Positions 1 through 8,873 of a stretch of DNA of 64,000 nucleotides are shown here, piece after piece. A model generated the notes under the pieces. The model searched no databases. It had not been told where the DNA came from and was given only the letters and a program-made list of their open reading frames with translations. Location: the NCBI GenBank assembly GCA_902795355.1, contig CADBKZ010000006.1:86496-150495 (forward strand), in the 5' to 3' direction. The position numbers and the translations under genes are program-made. Position 1 is the first letter of the stretch. The number at the start of each line of letters is the position of its first letter. The DNA comes from an uncultured Ruminococcus sp. (GTDB lineage: Bacteria; Bacillota; Clostridia; Oscillospirales; CAG-272).

Positions 1-459
1 GACCATCACCACCTCGCCAACGCCCGCGAGCTTGGCGGGAATCGCGTCCATCAGCACGGTGGAAGGGTAGGCCGCCGTTCCCCCGGGGACATACAGCCCC
101 GCGCGATCCACGGGAACGATCTTTTGCCCCATGACCACGCCGTTCTCCCCGTTGACAACAAAGCTCTGCCGCACCTGCTTTTCATGGAAGCGGCGGATAT
201 TGGCGGCGGCGCGTTTCAGAACGTCGAGAAACCGCGGCTCCACCGAGGCGACCGCCGCTTCCATTTCTTCGGGCGTTACCGCGAGCGATTTCAGCGCGGC
301 CTTATCGAATTTTTCGGTGTAATCCAACAGGGCGCGGTCGCCGTTTTTGCGCACGGTTGCGATGATTTCGGCAACCACCGCCGCCACATTTACGGTTGGA
401 ACCGCGCGGGAGAAAATATCTTTGTTCTCCACTTCTCCGTAACGTAAGATCCGAATCAT
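1..459 (-). CDS. hisD: Histidinol dehydrogenase, N-terminal part (cut by window edge)
   Basis: Oxidises L-histidinol to L-histidine in two NAD-dependent steps, the last reactions of histidine biosynthesis in the cytosol. The visible 153 codons start MIRILRYGEVENKDIF and include the family segment VDRAGLYVPGGTAAYPSTVL, which is characteristic of HisD near residues 115-135. The rest of the gene, including the zinc ligands and catalytic residues, lies outside the window. The ATG at 457-459 overlaps the TGA of hisG (ATGA), so the two are translationally coupled and belong to one leftward operon yerC-hisZ-hisG-hisD. Identification is secure from the sequence; completeness cannot be judged. Confidence 0.95.
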   Translation of the reverse strand, partial: MIRILRYGEVENKDIFSRAVPTVNVAAVVAEIIATVRKNGDRALLDYTEKFDKAALKSLAVTPEEMEAAVASVEPRFLDVLKRAAANIRRFHEKQVRQSFVVNGENGVVMGQKIVPVDRAGLYVPGGTAAYPSTVLMDAIPAKLAGVGEVVMV

Positions 460-1109
460 GTATCTGCCTCCGATTGTTTCTTTGCCACGAGCCCCGCGAG
501 CTTTTCGGACAGCTCGCGGATCCGCTCGTTTTTGAATTGGTAGCTTGCCTTGTTTGCGATGAGCCGCGCGCTGATGGGAATAATGGTCTCCACCACTTCA
601 AGGTTGTTTTCCCGCAGAGTGGTCCCCGTTTCCACAATGTCCACGATCACATCGGAAAGCCCGAGGATTGGCGCCAGCTCAATGGAGCCGTTGAGGTGGA
701 TCAGGTCGATTTCCCGCCCCTGCCTGTTATAATATTCCTGCGCGATCTCCGAAAATTTCGTCGCCACGCGCAGGGTGCGCGCGGGGTCGTCGCGGAAGCC
801 GACGGGAGCCGCCACGGCCATGCGGCAAACGCCGGTGCGCAGGTCGAGCAGTTCATAAACGTCGGGGGCGTATTCCAGCAGAATGTCCTTGCCCGCAACG
901 CCGATGTCCGCCGCGCCGCGCTCCACGTAAATGGTCACGTCCGACGGTTTGACCCAGAAATAACGCACGCCGACGGCCTCGTTCCCGAAAATCAGCTTGC
1001 GGTTGTTCTCGCGGATGGACGGGCAATCGAACCCGACCGCCTCGAACATGGCGTAAACCTTTTCGCCGAGCCGCCCTTTGGGGAGCGCAATGTTGAGATA
1101 CTCTTTCAT
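456..1109 (-). CDS. hisG: ATP phosphoribosyltransferase, short catalytic form
   Basis: Catalyses the first, committed step of histidine biosynthesis, joining ATP and PRPP. At 217 residues it is the short HisG type, which lacks the C-terminal regulatory domain and needs HisZ for activity; hisZ lies directly upstream. Visible family motifs are the start LNIALPKGRLGE, the segment RGAADIGVAGKDIL near residues 65-78, and the PRPP-binding-type stretch DVIVDIVETGTTLRENNL near residues 155-172. An AAAGGAG sequence sits about 7 bases ahead of the ATG. The stop overlaps the hisD start by 4 bases. The HisG/HisZ heteromer is expected to be feedback inhibited by histidine (family knowledge). Confidence 0.97.
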   Translation of the reverse strand: MKEYLNIALPKGRLGEKVYAMFEAVGFDCPSIRENNRKLIFGNEAVGVRYFWVKPSDVTIYVERGAADIGVAGKDILLEYAPDVYELLDLRTGVCRMAVAAPVGFRDDPARTLRVATKFSEIAQEYYNRQGREIDLIHLNGSIELAPILGLSDVIVDIVETGTTLRENNLEVVETIIPISARLIANKASYQFKNERIRELSEKLAGLVAKKQSEADT

Positions 1110-1122
1110 GAAACGTCTCCTT

Positions 1123-2202
1123 TCAAAGGCGGATCAGGTTGCGCCATACCAATGTTTTGGGAAGCTCGCGGACCGCCGCCGCGCGCCGCCCCGACGCAAC
1201 AAGGCGGTTCACGGTTTCGCAAACGGCGGAAAGGTCGGCGTCCGCCCCGTAGAGAACAACGGTATCAACCTCGTAATCCCCCGCGGCGGGGGTCAGACGC
1301 TCGATTTGATCCAGATAGACGGCGAATCCGATCGCGCCCGAGGTTTTGCCGAGCTTTTGCATCAGTTTATCGTACTGCCCGCCCGACAACACGCGGTCGG
1401 GAATGCCTTCCGCGTAGCCGTGGAACACGATGCCGTTATAATAGTTGCGATCGCCGACGACCGAAAAATCGAGGCGGACGCTGCCGGCGGGCAGGAGCGT
1501 TACCACGCGGCGAAGCCCCGCAACCGCCGATTGCCACGCCCCATCCGAATAGAACCCGCCAAGCAGGTTGAGCGTTGGGGCCACCTCGCCGGAGCCGGAG
1601 AGGAGCGCGAACAGCTTTTCGGCAGGCTCCGGCGCAATGCCCAGCCCGCTCGTTAACTGTTGGAGTTCCCCGAGGTTCTTTTCCCCGATTAAGCGGAAGA
1701 GTTCGCGGTGCGTTTCCTCGGGATAGCCCGCCCGACAGATCAGCTCGGAAAGAATGCCCAGATGCGAAACGTTCAGCATACCGCGCGGCGCAATTTCCGA
1801 AAGGCTTTGCACGGCAAGCGACAGCACCTCGGCAACGGCGTAATCATCCACCTCGCCGATGCACTCCAAACCCACCTGCGGAATTTCGCGGAAGGTACGG
1901 CTTCCCCGCGCGGGGCGATAGACGTTTTCATGGTAATAGACCTTGCGGGTCCCGTGCTCGCCGTCCTTCGCGTTGCGGACGATGGAGAGCGTTACGTCCG
2001 GTTTGAGCGCCATCAGCTTCCCGTTGGTGTCGGTAAAGGTGATTATGTTATCCGAAACCAGAAAGCTCTTGTTGCGGACGTAGAAATCGTATTCCTCGAA
2101 CTTGTTCATGCGGAATTGCGAATACCCGTAGGAGCGGTAGAGCGAACGCAGGGCGAACGCCGCGCGCTCCTCGGGCTTGAAAATTTCGGGGGATCGGATC
2201 AT
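1123..2202 (-). CDS. hisZ: ATP phosphoribosyltransferase regulatory subunit (HisS-like)
   Basis: A paralogue of the histidyl-tRNA synthetase catalytic core that does not charge tRNA; it binds the short HisG and makes it active and histidine-sensitive. The 359-residue product begins MIRSPEIFKPEERAAF and carries class II synthetase-like segments such as LMALKPDVTLSIVRNA (motif 2-like region, about residues 65-80) and GGQYDKLMQKLG. It lacks the tRNA anticodon-binding domain. The same frame stays open upstream, but the start chosen at 2202 is right because its ATG overlaps the TGA of the upstream regulator gene (ATGA) and the N-terminus then matches the family. It is slightly shorter than typical HisZ. 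Confidence 0.93.
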   Translation of the reverse strand: MIRSPEIFKPEERAAFALRSLYRSYGYSQFRMNKFEEYDFYVRNKSFLVSDNIITFTDTNGKLMALKPDVTLSIVRNAKDGEHGTRKVYYHENVYRPARGSRTFREIPQVGLECIGEVDDYAVAEVLSLAVQSLSEIAPRGMLNVSHLGILSELICRAGYPEETHRELFRLIGEKNLGELQQLTSGLGIAPEPAEKLFALLSGSGEVAPTLNLLGGFYSDGAWQSAVAGLRRVVTLLPAGSVRLDFSVVGDRNYYNGIVFHGYAEGIPDRVLSGGQYDKLMQKLGKTSGAIGFAVYLDQIERLTPAAGDYEVDTVVLYGADADLSAVCETVNRLVASGRRAAAVRELPKTLVWRNLIRL

Positions 2203-2492
2203 GCCTGTTCTTCCTTTCTGCGGTCGAGAACGGTCCGGTAGCCGAGGCTCCCGTAATTGAGGCAACGGCTGACGCGGCTGATGGTGGCCGTGCTGGCCCC
2301 CGTCTCTTTGGAAATGTCCTGATAGTTCTTGCCCGCATCGAGCATGGCGGCAACCGCAAACCGCTGGGCCATATCCTGCAACTCGCGAATGGTGCAAATG
2401 TCCTCGAGGAACGCCTCGCACTCCTCGGGCGTTTGCAGGGACAAAATGGCGCGGCACAGCTCCTCGCTCGCCGCGTGTCGGCGTTTTTCCAT
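2199..2492 (-). CDS. yerC: YerC/TrpR-family transcriptional regulator, probable his operon repressor
   Basis: A 97-residue, all-helical DNA-binding protein of the TrpR/YerC superfamily. The helix-turn-helix is visible around residues 50-75 (MLDAGKNYQDISKETGASTA, then TISRVSRCLNYG). As the first gene of the his operon it is translationally coupled to hisZ (ATGA overlap), so it is expected to sense histidine status and repress its own operon; in Firmicutes YerC-like regulators linked to his genes have been called HisR, to my knowledge. The inverted repeat 50-90 bases upstream inside the promoter is its likely target. The regulatory role is inferred from context; the fold assignment is strong. 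Confidence 0.88.
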   Translation of the reverse strand: MEKRRHAASEELCRAILSLQTPEECEAFLEDICTIRELQDMAQRFAVAAMLDAGKNYQDISKETGASTATISRVSRCLNYGSLGYRTVLDRRKEEQA

Positions 2493-2540
2493 GGGGGGAT
2501 TCCTCTCTTTCCTTGGTTCGTTTCGCCTTTCTCGGGCTGC

Positions 2541-2588
2541 TTCACTTTAACGCTTTATCATTTTACCACATTAAAGTGAAAAAGTCAA
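2541..2588 (-). promoter_or_regulatory. his operon promoter with embedded operator
   Basis: On the minus strand TTGACT (2583-2588) and TAAAAT (2560-2565) are separated by exactly 17 bases. A perfect 10-bp inverted repeat, TTCACTTTAA at 2541-2550 and TTAAAGTGAA at 2571-2580, has one arm inside the spacer and the other just past the expected transcription start. This geometry is that of a repressor operator and fits autoregulation by the TrpR-like protein encoded immediately downstream. Confidence 0.75.
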
Positions 2589-2659
2589 GTGTTTTTTGAA
2601 AAAAAACGAAAATTTTTCTTTTCCCGGGAAACGCCATGCAAAAAAGCGGGACGTACCGC

Positions 2660-2694
2660 AAAAAAGCCCCTTTTCCGCAAAAGCGAAAAGGGGC
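2660..2694 (-). terminator. Terminator of the arg/car operon
   Basis: Read leftward, GCCCCTTTTCGC and CGGAAAAGGGGC form a GC-rich stem with a TTTTG loop, followed by six Ts. It lies 6 bases after the carB-dapF stop codon and ends the arginine operon. Confidence 0.9.
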
Positions 2695-2700
2695 ATTGGG

Positions 2701-5700
2701 TCAATATTCAAACTCTCCCTCGTAAACGAGAACTGCCGAGCCGGTCAGGGTCAGGCGGCCGTTCGTGTTGTTGACGATCAGATCGCCGCCCGCGAGCTTT
2801 ACGCGAATGTCGGTTCCCTGCTCGCATAGGCCGTTCTCGCATGCCGCGACCACCGCCGCGCAGGCGCCCGTTCCGCACGCGAGCGTTTCGCCGTTCCCGC
2901 GCTCCCAAGCGCGCATCCGCAGCGTGGTGCGGTCAACCACGCGCACAAACTCGGTGTTCACCCGCTCGGGGAACAGCGGCGCATGCTCAAATTGCGGCCC
3001 GACGGCGGCAAGGTCCAACGCGTCGAGCGCGTCGCAGAACACCACACAATGCGGGTTCCCCACCGAAACGCAGGTAATCTTCCATTCCGCGCCCGCAAGG
3101 CGGACGGGTTCGCTGACCAGCCGCGGAAGCTCGGTTTTGGCGGGCAGCGTTTTCGGGTCCAGCGACGCGCTCCCCATATCCACGCTGACGGTGCTGACCT
3201 TTCCATCCCGCAAAAACAGCCGCAAACGGTAAACCCCGCTCGCCGTTTCCACCGTTAATTCCTCGCGTCGGACAAGGCCTTTATCGTACACGTACTTTCC
3301 CACGCAACGGATATTGTTTCCCGCCATTTTGCCCTCGCTGCCGTCGCGGTTGAAAGTGCGCATTTTCACATCGGCGACCGCCGAGGACTCCATTAAAACG
3401 ATCCCATCCGCTCCGATGCCGTAATGCGGCGCGCACAGGTTGACGCAAAGCGACTCGGGGCAGGTGATTTCCCCATGGAAATTCTCCACGAAAATATAGT
3501 CGTTCCCGCAGGACTGCATTTTGGCAAAGCGCGTTTTCCGCCGCTCGCGGCGCATGCGGTTAATGTCCACCAGCTCGGTGTTTTCCAAGGTGAACCGGCT
3601 TTCGATAATCTCGGCCAGCGCGCCCGCCGTATCAAGCGAGGTCAGGCACGGAATGCCGAGCTGCATGGCGCGGCGATGGATCAGGTTGTAGTCCCCCACG
3701 GTGGCGTCGTGGATCGCGCCCGTATAAACGATATATTGAATTTTCCCGCTCTCGATCAGCGACGTTACCGATGCGGCTCCGTTCTTTACGTCGGTTACGG
3801 GAATGCCGATCTTCTCAATCGCGTGCGCGGTGCCGGTTGTGGCGTAAAGATCGATGCCGAGGTCGTAGAACCGCTTGCCGAGCGAAATGCTCTCCTCGTA
3901 ATCGGCCTCGGCCACGCTGATCAGCACGCCCGCGCGGTGCTTTCCGGTTCCCGCGGGAACCGAGAACCCCGCCGCCGTCAACCCCTTGAAGAGGGCTTCG
4001 GCCATGGTTTTGCCAACGCCGAGTACCTCGCCCGTGGACTTCATTTCAGGCCCCAAAATGGAGTTCGCGTCGTTCAGTTTTTCAAACGAGAACACGGGGA
4101 CCTTTACGGCGCAATACGGCGGCGTGCGGTAAAGCCTCGTTCCGTAGCCGAGCGATTTCAGCGGCTCCCCGAGCATAACGCGCGAGGCGAGATCCACCAT
4201 GGGAACGCCCGTTACCTTGCTGATGTACGGCACGGTGCGCGACGCGCGCGGGTTGACCTCGATTACGTACAGCTCGCCCTCGTAGATCAGATACTGAATG
4301 TTGACAAGCCCCTGCGTTCCGAGCGCCAAGGCGAGCTTTTCGGAACAATCGCAAATTTTTGCAAGGAAGCGGTCGTCCAGATTATAGGGCGGGTAAACGG
4401 CAATGGAATCGCCGCTGTGTACGCCCGCGCGCTCGATATGCTCCATGATCCCCGGAATCAGAACGTCGGTCCCGTCCGAGATCACGTCCACTTCAAGCTC
4501 GGTCCCCGGCATGTAACGGTCGATCAGAACGGGGTTTTCGATGCCGCCTGCGAGGATCTTCCTCATGTAGGCTTCGGTGCCCGCGCGATTGCGGGAGATG
4601 ATCATATTCTGCCCGCCGATTACATAGGACGGGCGCAGCAGAACCGGATAGCCGAGCTGTTCGGCCGCTTCCACGGCCTCTTTGAGCGAATGAACGCCCA
4701 TTCCTTTCGGACGGCGGATGTTGAACCGTTCAAGCAGTTCGTCAAACCGCGCGCGATCCTCGGCAACGTCGATGCTCTCGGCCGAGGTTCCCAGAATGCG
4801 AACGCCCGCACGGTCGAGAAAACCGGTGAGCTTAATGGCGGTCTGCCCCCCGAACGCCACCACCACGCCGATGGGACGCTCCACGCGAATGATGTTCATC
4901 ACATCCTCGGGTGTGAGCGGCTCGAAATAGAGGCGGTCGGCGGTGTCGTAATCGGTGGAAACGGTTTCGGGGTTGTTGTTGACGATTACCACATCATATC
5001 CCATTTTGCGCAGGGTCCAGACGCAATGCACCGAGCTGTAATCAAACTCGATTCCCTGCCCGATGCGGATCGGCCCCGACCCCAGCACCAACACCACGGG
5101 TTTGCCGCTCCGGCCGAACGCGCGCGCCTCGCACGCCCCGCCCGGGACCGAATAGAAATACGGCGTTGCGGCGTCAAACTCCGCGCCGCAGGTGTCCACC
5201 ATTTTATAGGAAAAGGTTCCGTCGGGCAATTCGGCGGCTCCCGTCAGCCGGCGAATGGCGGAATCGGGATAGCCGAGTCGCTTCGCCTCGCGGTAATCCT
5301 GCTCCGAAATTCGGCCTTTTTCGCATATACGCGCTTCAAATTCGGCCAATCCGCGGAGCTTTGCGAGAAACCATTCGTCAATCATGGTAACGGCATGGAT
5401 CTCTTCCGCCGGAACGCCCGCTTTGAGCGCCTCGAACACGGTGAAAAGGCGGCGGTCGTTCTTCTCAGCCAACCGCTCGCGAACGGGTCGGTCGTCCAGC
5501 GGCGCGGCGTTCAGCGTATCCAGCGAGATTTCGGCGCCCCGAACGGCTTTGAGCAACGCGGCTTCAAAGCACTGGCCGATGGCCATCACCTCGCCCGTGG
5601 CTTTCATTTGCGTTCCGAGCGCGCGGCTCGACCCCGCAAACTTTTCAAACGGCCATTTGGGGAATTTGACCACCACATAATCGAGCGTCGGCTCGAAGCA

Positions 5701-6732
5701 GGCGCAGGTTTTCCCCGTAATGTCGTTCTGGATTTCATCCAACGTGTAACCCAGCGCGATTTTTGCGGTGATTTTGGCAATGGGATAGCCCGTTGCCTTG
5801 GAAGCGAGCGCGGACGACCGCGAAACGCGCGGGTTGACCTCGATTACCGCGTACTCAAAGCTCTCGGGGTTCAGCGCAAATTGGCAGTTGCACCCGCCGA
5901 CGATCCCAAGCTCCGAGATCATGCGCAGGGACGCGCTCCGCAGCATCTGGTATTCTTTATCGGCCAAAGTCAGCGCGGGGGCGACCACGATGGAATCGCC
6001 CGTATGGATTCCCACGGGGTCAACGTTTTCCATGGAGCAAACGGCAATTACGTTTCCCGCGCTGTCCCGCATGGTTTCAAACTCGATCTCTTTCCAGCCC
6101 GCGATGCATTTTTCCACCAGAATTTGCGTAATGGGGGAAAGATCCAGCCCCGTTGCGGCAATGGTGCGAAGCTCTTCCTCGCTCTCGGCGATCCCGCCGC
6201 CGCTCCCGCCGAGCGTATAGGCGGGGCGAACGATAACGGGGTAGCCGATTTCCCGCGCGGCGGCAACCGCCTCTTCCACGGTAACGGCGATTTCGGACGG
6301 AACCACGGGTTCCCCGATTTTTTTCATCATGTCGCGGAACCGCTCGCGGTCCTCGGCGCGCTCGATGGCGTCAATGTCCGAGCCGAGCAGGCGAACCCCG
6401 TATTTTTCCAGCACGCCCATGCGCGAAAGCTGCATGGCAACGGTCAATCCCGTTTGCCCGCCAAGCCCTGCGAGCAGGCCGTCCGGCCGTTCTTTCCCGA
6501 TGATGCGCGCCACGGTTTCGGCGTTGAGCGGTTCCAAGTAAATTTCGTCGGCAAGGTGCTGGTCGGTCATAATGGTTGCGGGGTTGGAGTTGACCAGAAC
6601 GGTGTTGACCCCTTCTTCATGCAGCACGCGGCAGGCCTGCGCGCCCGCATAGTCGAACTCGGCCGCCTGACCGATAACGATCGGCCCCGAACCGATTACA
6701 AGCACTTTGCGGATCCTGTTATCCTTTGGCAC
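2701..6732 (-). CDS. carB: Fusion of carbamoyl-phosphate synthase large subunit and diaminopimelate epimerase
   Basis: One uninterrupted 1343-codon frame with GTG start (GGGGGG 8 bases upstream), overlapping carA by 14 bases. Residues 1-1066 are a full-length CarB: two ATP-grasp halves (VLVIGSGPIVIGQAAEFDYA near the N-terminus, VLGSGPIRIGQGIEFDYS at mid-protein) and an MGS-like C-terminal domain ending at LVDINRM. It makes carbamoyl phosphate from glutamine, bicarbonate and ATP with CarA. From about residue 1067 (TRFAKMQSCGNDY) a complete 277-residue DapF domain follows, up to the terminal GEFEY, including GETLACGTGACAA around the second catalytic Cys. DapF would turn LL-DAP into meso-DAP for lysine and peptidoglycan. 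No stop separates the parts; the only in-frame ATG near the junction (3553-3555) has no good ribosome site. Odd: the first catalytic Cys position of DapF is Ala (KMAGNNIRC). Confidence 0.93.
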   Translation of the reverse strand: MPKDNRIRKVLVIGSGPIVIGQAAEFDYAGAQACRVLHEEGVNTVLVNSNPATIMTDQHLADEIYLEPLNAETVARIIGKERPDGLLAGLGGQTGLTVAMQLSRMGVLEKYGVRLLGSDIDAIERAEDRERFRDMMKKIGEPVVPSEIAVTVEEAVAAAREIGYPVIVRPAYTLGGSGGGIAESEEELRTIAATGLDLSPITQILVEKCIAGWKEIEFETMRDSAGNVIAVCSMENVDPVGIHTGDSIVVAPALTLADKEYQMLRSASLRMISELGIVGGCNCQFALNPESFEYAVIEVNPRVSRSSALASKATGYPIAKITAKIALGYTLDEIQNDITGKTCACFEPTLDYVVVKFPKWPFEKFAGSSRALGTQMKATGEVMAIGQCFEAALLKAVRGAEISLDTLNAAPLDDRPVRERLAEKNDRRLFTVFEALKAGVPAEEIHAVTMIDEWFLAKLRGLAEFEARICEKGRISEQDYREAKRLGYPDSAIRRLTGAAELPDGTFSYKMVDTCGAEFDAATPYFYSVPGGACEARAFGRSGKPVVLVLGSGPIRIGQGIEFDYSSVHCVWTLRKMGYDVVIVNNNPETVSTDYDTADRLYFEPLTPEDVMNIIRVERPIGVVVAFGGQTAIKLTGFLDRAGVRILGTSAESIDVAEDRARFDELLERFNIRRPKGMGVHSLKEAVEAAEQLGYPVLLRPSYVIGGQNMIISRNRAGTEAYMRKILAGGIENPVLIDRYMPGTELEVDVISDGTDVLIPGIMEHIERAGVHSGDSIAVYPPYNLDDRFLAKICDCSEKLALALGTQGLVNIQYLIYEGELYVIEVNPRASRTVPYISKVTGVPMVDLASRVMLGEPLKSLGYGTRLYRTPPYCAVKVPVFSFEKLNDANSILGPEMKSTGEVLGVGKTMAEALFKGLTAAGFSVPAGTGKHRAGVLISVAEADYEESISLGKRFYDLGIDLYATTGTAHAIEKIGIPVTDVKNGAASVTSLIESGKIQYIVYTGAIHDATVGDYNLIHRRAMQLGIPCLTSLDTAGALAEIIESRFTLENTELVDINRMRRERRKTRFAKMQSCGNDYIFVENFHGEITCPESLCVNLCAPHYGIGADGIVLMESSAVADVKMRTFNRDGSEGKMAGNNIRCVGKYVYDKGLVRREELTVETASGVYRLRLFLRDGKVSTVSVDMGSASLDPKTLPAKTELPRLVSEPVRLAGAEWKITCVSVGNPHCVVFCDALDALDLAAVGPQFEHAPLFPERVNTEFVRVVDRTTLRMRAWERGNGETLACGTGACAAVVAACENGLCEQGTDIRVKLAGGDLIVNNTNGRLTLTGSAVLVYEGEFEY

Positions 6733-7795
6733 GGTCGTTTCCCCCCATCATGGAAATAAAGCGGTCGAACAGAAATTCGGTATCGTGCGGGCCGCCGCAG
6801 GCTTCGGGGTGGAACTGCACCGTGAAGCACTGTTTGCCGGGGTATTCCATGCCCTCGCAGCTGCCGTCGTTGGCGTTGACGTAAAGCTCCCGCCCAATGC
6901 CGGCAAGCGAGGCGGACACCACGGCGTACCCGTGGTTCTGGCTGGTGATATACGTCCGATTGCCGCCGACCTCGCGAACGGGTTGGTTCCCGCCGCGATG
7001 CCCGAAGCGCAGTTTGACCGTCCGCCCGCCCATGGCGAGCGCGGCCAGCTGATGCCCGAGGCAAATGCCGAACACGGGAACCCGCCCGATCAGCTTTTTC
7101 AGCTCGGCAACGGCGGCGGTGTTTTCGGCGGGATCCCCCGGACCGTTGGAAAGCATAACGCCGTCCGGCGCGTAGGCCAGAACCGCTTCGGCGGCGGTAT
7201 CCTGCGGAACGCGGATCACCTCGCAGCCGCGCTTGGTCAGGTTGCGGATGATGTTCCCTTTCGCGCCGTAATCCACAAGGACCACGGTATACCGTTTCTC
7301 GCCGACAGGTGCGGATATTTCAACCTTTTTGCAGGTGACGGCGGGAACCGCGCCCGCCACTCGGTAGGCTTTGACCGCGTTGAGATCCACATCCGGCGTT
7401 GGGGAGATGGCGGCGTTCATAACGCCGTTTTCGCGGATGATCCGCGTGATCTCCCGCGTATCCACGCCGGCAATCCCCGAAATACCGTTCGCGCATAAAA
7501 AGTCGTTCAGGCTCATCTGTGCGCGGAAATTGGACGGTTCGGCGCAGCATTCGCGCACCACATAGCCGCGCACGGCGGTTTTCCCCTCGAAATCTTCCGC
7601 GGAGAGGCCGTAATTCCCGATCAGCGGAAAGGTTTGCAGAACGATCTGCCCCGCGTAGCTCGGGTCGGTGAGCGTTTCGGTGTAACCGACCATTCCCGTG
7701 GTGAACACCAACTCGCCGACCGAGGCGGCTTTCGCGCCGATGCGCGTTCCCTCGAACGTCGTTCCGTTTTCCAAAATCAAATATGCTTTTTCCAT
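6719..7795 (-). CDS. carA: Carbamoyl-phosphate synthase small (glutaminase) subunit
   Basis: Class I glutamine amidotransferase subunit that hydrolyses glutamine and channels ammonia to CarB. The 358-residue product shows the CarA N-terminal domain (TTFEGTRIGAKAASVGELVF) and a GATase domain with nucleophile Cys in FGICLGHQLAALAMGG (about residue 240) and the His/Glu pair in QFHPEACGGPHDT (about residue 325). Its stop (6719-6721) lies inside the start region of carB, giving a 14-base overlap. It follows argF by 29 bases, so carbamoyl phosphate supply is placed inside the arginine operon rather than a pyrimidine operon. Confidence 0.97.
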   Translation of the reverse strand: MEKAYLILENGTTFEGTRIGAKAASVGELVFTTGMVGYTETLTDPSYAGQIVLQTFPLIGNYGLSAEDFEGKTAVRGYVVRECCAEPSNFRAQMSLNDFLCANGISGIAGVDTREITRIIRENGVMNAAISPTPDVDLNAVKAYRVAGAVPAVTCKKVEISAPVGEKRYTVVLVDYGAKGNIIRNLTKRGCEVIRVPQDTAAEAVLAYAPDGVMLSNGPGDPAENTAAVAELKKLIGRVPVFGICLGHQLAALAMGGRTVKLRFGHRGGNQPVREVGGNRTYITSQNHGYAVVSASLAGIGRELYVNANDGSCEGMEYPGKQCFTVQFHPEACGGPHDTEFLFDRFISMMGGNDRAKG

Positions 7796-7824
7796 GCGGC
7801 GTCTCCTTGCGGGGTCAATACGGG

Positions 7825-8814
7825 TCAGACCAGCGTTGCCGCCATAACGGCTTTGATGGTGTGCATGCGGTTCTCGGCCTCGTCGAACACAATGGAAGCC
7901 TCGCTCTCAAACACGCCGTCGGTCACTTCCATGCAATCAATGCCGGAGGTTTCGTAAATCTTCCGACCCACCGAGGTGCCAAGATCGTGGAACGCGGGCA
8001 GGCAATGCATAAAGCGGCATTGCGGACCCGCAAGGGACATCAGCCGCTCGGTAACGCGGTAGGGCGAGAGCGCCTCGATGCGCTCCTTCCAAACGCTTTC
8101 CGGCTCGCCCATGGAAACCCAGACGTCCGTATAAATCACGTCCGCGCCGACCACGGCGGTTTCGGGATCTGTTTCAAAAGAGAGTTCGGCTCCCGTTCCG
8201 GCGGCGATCGCTTGGCAGTTTTTTCGCAGAGCGGCGTTCGGAAAATACGCTTCCGGCGCGCAGGCAACAAATTTCATGCCCATTTTGGCGCATCCGATCA
8301 TCAGCGAATTTCCCATGTTGTAGCGCGCGTCGCCCATATACACCAGCTTTCTGCCCGCAAGCGAGCCGAAATGCTCGCGAATGGTCAGAAAATCGGCCAG
8401 AATCTGCGTGGGGTGGTATTCGTTCGTCAACCCGTTCCAAACGGGAACGCCCGCGTATTTCGCCAGCGACTCCACAATCTCCTGCCCGTAACCGCGGTAC
8501 TCGATGCCGTCGAACATGCGCCCAAGGACGCGCGCGGTATCGGCAATGCTTTCCTTTTTGCCGATCTGCGAGCCCTGCGGGTCAAGATAAACGGGGTGCA
8601 TGCCGAGGTCGGCCGCCGCCACCTCAAACGAGCAGCGGGTGCGCGTGCTGGTTTTCTCAAAAATCAGCGCAACATTCTTCCCCTCGCACAGGCGGTGCGG
8701 AACGCCCTGTTTTTTCTTTTGTTTAAGCTCCGCGGAAAGATCCAGAAGTCCCTCGATTTCCGCGGGGGTAAAATCCAACAGCGTTAAAAAACTGCGGTTT
8801 TTCAGATTGATCAT
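7825..8814 (-). CDS. argF: Ornithine carbamoyltransferase
   Basis: Transfers the carbamoyl group to ornithine to form citrulline, using the carbamoyl phosphate made by the downstream carAB products. The 329-residue protein carries the carbamoyl-phosphate loop [15 protein letters not shown] (about residues 52-66), the HPTQ motif ([10 protein letters not shown]) and the ornithine-side Cys motif MHCLPAFHD (about residue 265), all intact. The start is supported by a GAGAGG sequence about 8 bases upstream. Between argD and argF lies one copy of the dispersed intergenic repeat. Confidence 0.97.
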   Translation of the reverse strand: MINLKNRSFLTLLDFTPAEIEGLLDLSAELKQKKKQGVPHRLCEGKNVALIFEKTSTRTRCSFEVAAADLGMHPVYLDPQGSQIGKKESIADTARVLGRMFDGIEYRGYGQEIVESLAKYAGVPVWNGLTNEYHPTQILADFLTIREHFGSLAGRKLVYMGDARYNMGNSLMIGCAKMGMKFVACAPEAYFPNAALRKNCQAIAAGTGAELSFETDPETAVVGADVIYTDVWVSMGEPESVWKERIEALSPYRVTERLMSLAGPQCRFMHCLPAFHDLGTSVGRKIYETSGIDCMEVTDGVFESEASIVFDEAENRMHTIKAVMAATLV

Positions 8815-8837
8815 TGGTTTTTCCTCTCTGTAACGGT

Positions 8838-8870
8838 CCGGAATTTGCGCACCGTGTTATCAAAATACCG
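8838..8870 (+). repeat. Dispersed intergenic repeat, copy A (argD/argF gap)
   Basis: Contains GGAATTTGCGCACCGTGT followed by an A-rich tail. It matches the shared core AATTTGCG(N)RCGTGT seen in six other gaps of this window and begins 4 bases from the argD stop codon. Confidence 0.65.
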
Positions 8871-8873
8871 AAT

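Noticed and set aside
3424..6759. 1111-codon open frame on the plus strand opposite carB-dapF
   Set aside because: Mirror of a GC-rich coding sequence: third-codon GC bias keeps the antisense frame open. No ribosome site, no family features.
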